Source: Ochromonadaceae sp. CCMP2298
Taxonomy: Eukaryota; Sar; Synurophyceae; Ochromonadales; Ochromonadaceae
DNA length: 10,240 nt
NCBI GenBank assembly: GCA_026770595.1
Contig: MU634777.1
Span: 1-10,240 of the forward strand
Reading direction: 5' to 3'
This document shows positions 1 through 6,052 of the stretch, piece after piece. Position 1 is the stretch's first letter, and each line of letters begins with the position of its first letter. Under the pieces are notes generated by a model that was not told the origin of the DNA, made no database searches, and saw only the letters and a list, made by a program, of their open reading frames with translations. The position numbers and the translations under genes are program-made.

Positions 1-30
1 TAACCTGTACTCCTACACCGAGAAAGGGTT

Positions 31-63
31 ATTCATGAAATCCCAAAAAGGGATTTCATGAAT
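31..63. repeat. Perfect 14-base inverted repeat
   Basis: Arms ATTCATGAAATCCC (31-44) and GGGATTTCATGAAT (50-63) are exact reverse complements around an AAAAA loop. An outer, imperfectly spaced pair (AAAGGGTT at 23-30 with AACCCTTT at about 74-82) extends the stem. It lies within the TGTACT cluster. Confidence 0.8.
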
Positions 64-132
64 CGCGTTCAAAACCCTTTTTAAACATGTACTAAATACA
101 GGTTTAACTGTACTTTTCTTATAAAATTTTTG

Positions 133-157
133 TGCACCTGTACTTAGTACAGGTGCA
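133..157. repeat. Perfect 11-base inverted repeat containing TGTAC sites
   Basis: TGCACCTGTAC (133-143) and GTACAGGTGCA (147-157) are exact reverse complements around TTA. The arms contain the same CCTGTACT motif that recurs singly through the first 184 bases, so this is the one place where two copies face each other closely. Confidence 0.8.
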
Positions 158-184
158 TCTGTACTTTAAGTGTAATCCTGTACT

Positions 185-723
185 TTTTAGTCCGTTTACT
201 TTGCCGGTGTATGTATAGTGATGATTCCTCACAATATAAATTACCCTTCAAAGATGTGAAATATATATTTTAACCTAATAAACCTAATAAATTACTCGTT
301 AAAATGTATAATACATCGTATTGTGTGCTCTAAATGTAATTACGCTGTTATTATTTTTCATTGTTATTGCGTTTTTGGCAGCAAAACAAAAGTTCGCGGA
401 TTGCGGCATAGTTCGGAGTTTTCGGCACCGCTGGAGCTTGGGTATTTATTTTCTATACGGTAGACGCCCTAAAATTTCTTACAGGGGGTACCGTTAGTGG
501 GAATTAGCCAAGGGGGGGACCAGAACCAAAAATTCATAGAAACTTTCATCTTTCTCGCCGACGAAAGGTCGGCGCGTAGCTTGCATGTGAGGATGTAGCA
601 GTTTAACGGTTGCCGCCGAGTTGAAATTGCGCCGCTCATTGTCAGACCTAGATAATCAAGACCAAGATAGAAAAGGATGCTCTCTCACAACTCTCAGATC
701 TGGAGTGTGAGTGTTGCACTCCA
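185..723. other. Gene-free region upstream of gene 1
   Basis: No coding sequence can be supported here. Up to about 480 the DNA is AT-rich and includes a 9-base tandem duplication, AACCTAATA at 272-280 and 281-289. After that the base composition becomes balanced. A small perfect stem, CGCCGAC/GTCGGCG with a GAAAG loop, lies at 556-574. The composition break near 480 may mark the edge of an inserted repeat on the left; this is inference. Confidence 0.5.
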
Positions 724-750
724 CCACGTCATTTATGGACGATGACGTGG
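724..750. promoter_or_regulatory. Inverted pair of TGACGTGG (bZIP/UPR-element-like) sites
   Basis: CCACGTCAT (724-732) and ATGACGTGG (742-750) form a perfect 9-base inverted repeat with a 9-base spacer. Each arm contains TGACGTGG on one strand. This is the core bound by ATF/XBP1-class bZIP factors and resembles the unfolded-protein-response element. The site lies some 15 bases before the element shared with gene 2 and upstream of the probable leader intron of gene 1, as expected for a promoter site. Binding is inferred. Confidence 0.45.
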
Positions 751-764
751 CGGACTTGGTTATA

Positions 765-789
765 TGGGAATACCCCCTTTTAAAACTCT
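765..789 (+). promoter_or_regulatory. Shared upstream element, copy 1 (gene 1)
   Basis: TGGGAATACCCCCTTT at 765-780, followed by TAAAACTCT, matches a second copy on the minus strand at 5829-5853 at 23 of 25 bases. Both copies point the same way as the gene they precede. Once the probable 280-base leader intron is removed, this copy lies about 280 bases before the gene 1 start codon, close to the roughly 300 bases found at gene 2. A promoter or start-site role is inferred. Confidence 0.5.
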
Positions 790-995
790 TCAACTGTTCA
801 AGTTTGCGTACTTTTGCCGCTGATTTTTGGTGAGATTGAGATCGAATCTTGACGTATTTGGAGGTTGCACCAGCCTTGTTCGGTTGTTGGGTCTCACTTT
901 CCCTGCTGTTCGTTCACCGCAGACGATCTATCTATCTCTCTCTGCTGGAACGAACGCACAGCCCAGCAGCGCTTACCAGAACCGAGTCGATCGAG

Positions 996-1275
996 GTAAG
1001 GCTCCCTCCCACTCCCTCCCTCCATCCCTCCATCTCCCAGGCAACATCTCTCACCTCCCACCGCCCTCCACCCCCCATCCTACCCCCTCGTCCCTTCTTC
1101 CTGCCCCCCTTCCCCCTCCTTTCTCCCCCCCTTCCACCCCCCCTTCACCTTCTCCTCTCCCCTCTCCATCCTCCCTTCCTCTCACAATTGCTCCCCCACC
1201 CTCCTCCTCCCCCGCACTTTCTCCTGAACAACCCCCTGCCTCCCCTACCACCCCGGCCACCCCGAACATCACTAG
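996..1275 (+). other. Probable 5'-UTR intron of gene 1 with long polypyrimidine tract
   Basis: A good donor (GAG|GTAAGG, GT at 996-997) is followed by about 260 bases of almost pure C/T and then by acceptors at 1275 (CACTAG) and 1282 (CCAG). No ATG-started frame of note runs through it; long frames in this tract are low-complexity Pro/Ser/Leu artefacts. A leader intron fits the intron-rich style of the window. The acceptor choice is uncertain, and an early AG at 1039-1040 is an alternative. Confidence 0.5.
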
Positions 1276-1335
1276 AATCCAGGATTTCGACCCTCAAGTT
1301 CGTTCATACTCCAGTTACGACTGTGACAGTAGGCA

Positions 1336-4043
1336 ATGGCAGATGACCGGGAGAAGCACTTCTTCGGCCTCGGATTCGGCAGCGGCACCTTCAACGACTC
1401 TGATTTCTCCGACGGTCTGCGCGTCGAACGCGTCGCCGACACCCTAGACTTTATTGACAAGGTCGATCCAAACAGGCGACAGAGTGAGAGCGCGCGTCTA
1501 CAGGACTACTCACACCACCACTCTGACAGACAGACAGCCCGCATAGACATGTTCTCCGAGGACTTCTTGCTCGACAGTATTGCGGTACAGTTCCACTCGG
1601 AGGTATTCTGGCTCCAGTTCGTGGCCCACCTATTCTTCCCACTGGCCTTCTTCTGGCTAAACTACAAAGCCCAAGGATTCACACTGGACCCAAGGGACCC
1701 AGGTTTCTACATCAATGTCTTCACCCCGACCATCGCTTACATGATGATGGCCTCGTTCATGCTGTGCTCTGATGCGGACAAGGTCATCACCTCTGGCGGA
1801 GTCTGGGTGCCGCTTATCTACTTTATACAACATAAGTAAGCTATTATACTATTATACCATAATGCTATTATACTATTATAATACATATTATATTACTATA
1901 CTACTATACTATTACACCATTCCACACTATCGAGTCATACTCACACTATCGAGTCATACTGAACCCTCACTAACACGAACCCTACAGGTTGACAGTCGCG
2001 CTCAAGTACGCCTCTCTCAGCAACACGGAATACCAGAAGTTCCAGCAAAACAAATCCTTACCGCTAGCATCGGAGTACAACAAACAGCTAATGCTACTCC
2101 AGGGCTGGTTCAATCGGGACGAGCAGCTGCTAGATTTCGAGCTGGGTTGCGCCGCAGCACGCATAGGCGCCAAGATCAATGAGATCTTCATACACATTCC
2201 CTCGCCCGCGGCCAGCCACGATGCGTTCAAGGAGTTCGCAAACTGGAATGCGCTGCTGAACAACTCCAAAACTGTGCAGCTCTCAGGAATCGCTATTCCT
2301 GAGAGCTGCACAGTACGGGAATTATTTAGCCATGCGCCCTGTCTTGTCCCCCTGGTGGACGGGAGCTACCAGATATCTGTGTGCGACCTGTGCCGCGCGA
2401 TTGTCCACAAAGCGGACGCTACGGTCACAGAGCGGGGTGAGTTCATTCCGCTTGGATTCCTCGGCCTGATGTTGGTGGTCAGCTGGGTCAAATTCCTTCA
2501 AAACATAGCCACTATAGAGGAGCGCACGATGATGTACTATGTGTTCTTAGTGACCTCCACTGTGACGTTGATGGGCTGGGGGCGCGTGATCGTGCGGCTG
2601 CTGTATATCGCGGTGTGGGATGTCAACAGAGGGCTCAGTATGGTGAAATACCTCCACCGCATGATCAGGTACGTATGATTTGATGCTTGTCTTTATCAAG
2701 TCAACCCTCACCCTCTACCCCTACCCCTCAACCTACCACCCCTCAGGCTCACCGATCTCACCTTAGACACAGGAGTCTCTCTCTCCAAAGCATCCCACAC
2801 TGACCGATCTCGCGAACTGACACGCGAAAAGATAGGCGTCATTCTATCAATTGGAGAACCAGAGTCGATCAAATCGCGCACACTGGGGAACAATCTTATC
2901 CGACAGCGCACTCTGGCTCAAAAGCTGAGTGAAAGCACCAAAATGTCAGGGTTGTCAGAAAAAATCAGAGACAAAGAAGGCGAGAGAGACAAAGCCAGGG
3001 AGTCGAACGAAAACGTGAACGAAAACGTGTTTAACCACAAGGGTGATGTGAAGTCGGCCGATCTGCACAGGCGATTCGAAGAGTTCGGCTCGAAGGTGGT
3101 CATGTGTATGTATATATGCATGATGATGTGTATGTGGTTTAACCCTTTATGCATTAACCCTCTCTCTGTATGCTGTTTATACATAAAAACCCAAAATTTA
3201 TAAACTAACCCTCAACCTCTATTCCTACCCCCCAACCCCAACCCTAGAGTATTCGCGAATACGACGAGAGCCACATCCCGCAGGTCTCGCTACGCTACTC
3301 CCAGAATATCATTTCCTGGACCTACACCAGACTGGTCTTCCAGCACTTCGGGGAGCGCTTCCGCAACCGCATGGACACCTACATGGTCGGCACAATGCTG
3401 CTGATGGTATTGCTGGTGTTATACGAGCTGCTGCTTGTCTTCATTCAGGGCAAAGCTGTCTTCGAATCGGCTTTTTTCATGCAGAGTCTGCTGGCCGTTA
3501 TGGTCATTTGGCTGTTTCTTATTGCCTATGGGTCGCTAGGATCTTTGGTCAATAACCAGCACGCACTTCACAGGTACCAATCCGCATACTATATATCCGT
3601 AAACTATCCACCTACTACCTTTGCCCAGACTATGACTAAACATACACCCTTTAATATCCCCATACCTAAACTATAACACTCCGACGCATATACCTATGCC
3701 TATTCCTACACCCATACCTATACCTATACCTACACCCATACCTATCCCTATACCCAGCCGCACTCTCGCTATCCACAAGCTACGCATGCGTGACGAGATC
3801 CAGACCATGACAGCTATGGGCATAGAAGGCATAGAGATAGAACACATAAAGGAGGGTCTCGAGATCATGGAGGACTGCAAGGAGGTGATCGAGTCGTACA
3901 CGGAACTAAAGCTCTTCCGCGTGTTGGGCTTTAAAATGGAATTCTCCATCGTTGCCACGATTATTACAACTGGTTTATCATTTTTCGGCCTTTTATTTAC
4001 CATGTATTTCCAGACCGCAACCACTGCCAAGTGGGAACGCTGA
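1336..4043 (+). CDS. Multi-pass membrane protein of unknown family (5 coding exons)
   Basis: I do not recognise this protein. Coding exons are 1336-1835, 1988-2668, 2747-3095, 3248-3573 and 3758-4043, giving about 713 residues. The start is the first ATG after an in-frame TAG at 1330-1332. The first 88 residues are hydrophilic. Membrane segments lie near residues 90-109, 125-144, 319-339, 348-377 (long), 557-577, 588-611 and 681-703. A soluble loop of about 150 residues (168-318) separates segments 2 and 3, and a charged loop (378-550) with a Lys/Glu/Asn-rich stretch follows segment 4. The chain ends ten residues after the last helix. A helical charged stretch before a final short hydrophobic helix recalls the layout of gustatory-receptor-like/DUF3537 proteins, but no diagnostic motif is seen. 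The third intron's donor is uncertain: GTGGTC at 3096 is used here, while 3099 or 3104 (with acceptor 3249) would also keep frame. Exon structure is well supported; function is unknown. Confidence 0.75.
2271..2314. repeat. Perfect 20-base inverted repeat inside exon 2 of gene 1
   Basis: ACTGTGCAGCTCTCAGGAAT (2271-2290) is followed by CGCT and its exact reverse complement (2295-2314). The 44 bases are in frame and encode the loop residues around TVQLSGIAIPESCTV. Outward from the arms, similarity continues weakly: the left flank read in reverse and the right flank share about 14 of 26 bases. This looks like a template-switch or foldback product rather than ordinary coding sequence. Confidence 0.9.
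3005..3028 (+). repeat. 12-base tandem duplication in the charged loop of gene 1
   Basis: GAACGAAAACGT occurs twice in direct succession and encodes the Asn/Glu/Val-rich repeat (NENVNENV) within exon 3. It lies in the Lys/Glu-rich low-complexity part of the cytosol-sized loop and probably arose by slippage. Confidence 0.8.
3686..3757 (+). repeat. CCTATA/CCCATA hexamer array at the 3' end of intron 4 of gene 1
   Basis: About eleven degenerate six-base units (CCTATA, CCCATA, CCTACA, CCTATC) run up to the acceptor TACCCAG at 3757. The array takes the place of a normal polypyrimidine tract and is on the transcribed sense strand. The Pro-Ile-Pro-Thr and Gly-Ile-Gly frames read through it are artefacts. 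Confidence 0.8.
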
Positions 4044-4089
4044 TTTTTTGCACCCCATCTCTGCACGCGACTTTTGTATCAATGCGACT

Positions 4090-4095
4090 TTTATT
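4090..4095 (-). terminator. Poly(A) signal AATAAA for the coproporphyrinogen oxidase gene
   Basis: TTTATT on the plus strand reads AATAAA on the minus strand, about 30 bases past the oxidase stop codon at 4124. It lies between the gene 1 stop codon and the gene 1 poly(A) signal, so the two transcripts should overlap at their 3' ends. Confidence 0.5.
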
Positions 4096-4111
4096 AAGCT
4101 GTCACATATAT

Positions 4112-4117
4112 AATAAA
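4112..4117 (+). terminator. Poly(A) signal AATAAA for gene 1
   Basis: AATAAA lies 68 bases after the TGA of gene 1 and only 6 bases before the stop codon of the convergent oxidase gene. Cleavage 10 to 30 bases downstream would place the gene 1 mRNA end inside the oxidase coding sequence. Confidence 0.5.
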
Positions 4118-4123
4118 ATACTT

Positions 4124-5546
4124 TCACCAGTCTCGCGGGTCTTTGAGAATCTGCAGAAGCCTTTCCTCTTCACTGCCTGGGGCGGGTTGGTGATTGTAGT
4201 CCCAAGCAACGAGGGGTGGGCAGCTGACTAGCACTGCCTCTGTTCTCCGATCCCCCTGCTCCACAGGCAGCAGCCCGAATCGCACCCCGCGGTCGTATAG
4301 CAAGTTGAACTCGATATAACGCCCCCTACGCAGCAACTGCCAGTGCCGTTGCTCGTCGCTAAAGGGTAGGTTGCGTCGCTTGTCCACTACTGTCAGGTAA
4401 GAGGGCATGAAAGTGTCCGCCACTGCGCAGGTGAAGCCCATGGCTCTATCCAGGCCGGAGCCTCCTGACTCTCGCGTAGCGCCAGCCTCTGCTGTAACCC
4501 CTGCATCCCCTGCATCTGCAATCCCTGCATCTGCATCTCTAACATCTGTATCATCTGTATCATCTGTATGTTCTGCATCGAGGAACGTGTCCATCAAGTC
4601 GTCGAAAAATATACCTCCCACGCCGCGATGCTGCAGAAGATGCGATGCGGTACAGAAGATAAGAATGTGAGAAAGTCAGGAGTCATGATTGACTGCAAAT
4701 AGTCAATATTGACTATACAACCTATTGTCATGATATACTAAAAGTAACCTATTATCGTAACCTACCTCGCCTCGGGCAGGAATGAAGAAGTACTCATCGC
4801 AGTACTTTTTCAGCCGCGGGAATAAGGTTTCCGGGCCGTGCCTCGCGCAAACATTGCGGTACGTGGCATGGAACTGGTGCGCATCTTCGTCGAAAAGGTA
4901 GTAGGGAGTGAGATCCGCCCCCCCGCCGAACCATCCCTCCATGCCCTCCAATTCGAAGTACCTCACGTCTGATCTGAAGGTGGGCACCATGGGAGACCTT
5001 GAGTGCAGTACGACCGAGAAGGCGGCCGCGAAGTAAGACCTTCCCACCATGTCTGGGGCGTCTGCTGCTCCGACTGCTCCTCCGGCGACTTCTTTCTTCG
5101 CCAGGCGCGCGCTCATACTGGCAGCTCGCTGGGGGGACAGGGTGCCTCTCAGAAACGTCGTGCTGCAGATGTGAGATAGAGAAGTAAGACGAGAGAATCA
5201 AGCGTCGTCCTGGGAGGGAGCGGATAAAGATGAGTGAGAAGCATTCCACTGACACTAACCTTGCAGCGCCCTTCTCAATCAAGTCCCCGCCCTCGAGGAC
5301 TGCGGTGATGCCGTGCCCTACGAAGCCCCCAGCGTCGTCGAACCGGTCCCAGGGATTCTGTGCGAACACAGCGCCCCCATCTACCGTGTTCAGGGTTGCG
5401 ATCATGGATTGCTGAGACTTCAGGCAAAACTGGCAGAACCGCTTGAAGCGGGCGCTCTCCAGAGGCAGCGCCTTTGTTGTGGATGCATTCGCACTTGCCA
5501 GCAAGCAAACGCCCATTATGCCCAGCGCGAGGAAACTTCGTACCAT
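4124..5546 (-). CDS. CPOX: Oxygen-dependent coproporphyrinogen III oxidase (3 exons)
   Basis: This enzyme converts coproporphyrinogen III to protoporphyrinogen IX with O2 by two oxidative decarboxylations in haem and chlorophyll synthesis. Exons on the minus strand are 5546-5260, 5162-4766 and 4630-4124, giving 396 residues. An in-frame TGA lies two codons upstream of the ATG. Family blocks in order: VDGG and NPWDR (residues 55-68), the GTLSPQRAASMSAR block (102-115), VRYFE (162-166), WFGGGADLTPYY (173-184), [23 protein letters not shown] (217-239), LLRRGRYIEFNLLYDRG (327-343), and a C-terminal DPRDW. The aspartate of GGGxDLTP and the Asp-Arg of YDRG are kept. The usual PTxHxNxRYFE motif reads PTFRSDVRYFE, so the conserved His is Arg159. 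Residues 1-21 are a hydrophobic leader ending SANA, like a signal peptide. Residues 246-290 are an extra Asp/Ala/Gly-rich insertion. Confidence 0.95.
4445..4579 (-). repeat. Low-complexity insertion in coproporphyrinogen oxidase
   Basis: On the plus strand this stretch shows units such as CATCTGTAT and CCTGCATCTGCA repeated imperfectly. Read on the minus strand it encodes about 45 residues rich in Asp, Ala, Thr and Gly (TDDTDDTDVRDADAG and so on), directly after the FFDDL motif. Typical family members have only a short surface loop here, so it is probably a slippage-born, disordered expansion that does not disturb the fold. Confidence 0.7.
4699..4716. repeat. 18-base perfect palindrome in intron 2 of the oxidase gene
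   Basis: ATAGTCAATATTGACTAT is identical to its own reverse complement. Further TGACT and AGTCA half-sites lie beside it (4681-4694). It is inside the 135-base intron 4631-4765. A dimeric factor site is possible, but AT-rich intron DNA can give such palindromes by chance. Confidence 0.7.
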
Positions 5547-5828
5547 CCCTCAGAGATATTAGCTGTGGATGAAGGGAGAATGCACCCCGGGATCAGCGGT
5601 GGGTGCCTGGATAAGAGTCCTCGAAGTGCAGGGCAAGAGGCAGCTGCTGGAAGATCCCGTTGCAACCTGTGCTCTCTCCGCAAGCTCGCCCAATTGCTCT
5701 GAGGTCGAACAGAATGATCTAGAGCTCCTTGATTGATTGCACAGCAAAAAGTGGAGAAATGAGGATTACATTTTTGCTCAAAAAGTGGACTTTGAAGTAT
5801 TTCTTATATCCCAATTGTGGTGTTTTAG

Positions 5829-5853
5829 AGAATTTTGAAAGGGGGTATTCCCA
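5829..5853 (-). promoter_or_regulatory. Shared upstream element, copy 2 (oxidase gene)
   Basis: On the minus strand this reads TGGGAATACCCCCTTT then CAAAATTCT, matching the copy at 765-789 at 23 of 25 bases. It points toward the oxidase gene and lies about 300 bases upstream of its ATG. Conservation of orientation and distance at two unrelated genes favours a promoter element over a random repeat. Confidence 0.5.
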
Positions 5854-5934
5854 GGTTCGGCAGGTTCCCGGAAAGAGGAGGGGTCCCCTTTTTTCTGTCC
5901 ATATCCTGACTTTTCATGTCTCTTTTTTCTGTCG

Positions 5935-5944
5935 CCAATCCAAT
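5935..5944 (+). promoter_or_regulatory. Tandem CCAAT boxes upstream of the helicase
   Basis: CCAATCCAAT gives two abutting CCAAT pentamers about 110 bases before the helicase ATG. CCAAT is the core site of the NF-Y/HAP complex in eukaryotes. The position is reasonable for a proximal promoter, but the motif is short. Confidence 0.3.
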
Positions 5945-6052
5945 CGACTCTCTCTCTGGTTCGCCGCATGGCACCACACACACAATCGAGAGACGGCGTT
6001 ACGCTTCTCGGACTGCGTGACCATCTAGTTGTTCGTGTCGGCGTGAGGAACC

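Larger units (their letters stand above)
1..184. repeat. Cluster of TGTACT/AGTACA motifs, possible transposon end
   Basis: The hexamer TGTACT appears near positions 6, 88, 109, 139, 160 and 179, several times as CCTGTACT. Its reverse complement AGTACAGG appears at 146-153, with a variant AATACAGG at 95-102. The stretch is AT-rich and has no open frame of note. Such short motifs in both orientations are typical of subterminal repeats of DNA transposons or of clustered regulator sites. Which of these applies cannot be decided here, because the left side lies outside the window. Confidence 0.5.
5547..6052. promoter_or_regulatory. Divergent intergenic region between oxidase and helicase
   Basis: No gene is seen in these 506 bases, which lie between two divergently transcribed start codons. 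The oxidase-proximal part is mixed in composition. AAAAAGTGGA occurs twice at 5746-5755 and 5780-5789, and AGCAAAAA/TTTTTGCT form an inverted pair (5743-5750, 5771-5778). The element shared with gene 1 is at 5829-5853. Nearer the helicase, TTTTTTCTGTC occurs twice, 34 bases apart (5889-5899, 5923-5933), just before tandem CCAAT boxes. Confidence 0.6.

Noticed and set aside
735-833. ATG-started 32-codon frame beginning MDDDVADLVIW
   Set aside because: It starts inside the bZIP-like inverted repeat and runs through the shared promoter element, so it is probably upstream of the transcript.
827-1447. Long open frames rich in Pro, Ser and Leu upstream of gene 1
   Set aside because: They come from the polypyrimidine tract, have no ATG start, and no recognisable domain. 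A leader intron explains the region better.
2918-3203. Small open frames on both strands around 2918-3203
   Set aside because: They are exon 3 of gene 1 running on into its intron, and the antisense shadow of the same DNA.
3671-4066. Plus-strand Pro-Ile-Pro-Thr and minus-strand Gly-Ile-Gly-Met frames
   Set aside because: Both are readings of the CCTATA array in intron 4, and the rest is the shadow of exon 5 of gene 1.
4393-4578. Minus-strand frame rich in Met, Gln and Ile (MQNIQMIQMIQ)
   Set aside because: It is an out-of-frame reading of the CATCTG-like repeat in the oxidase exon.
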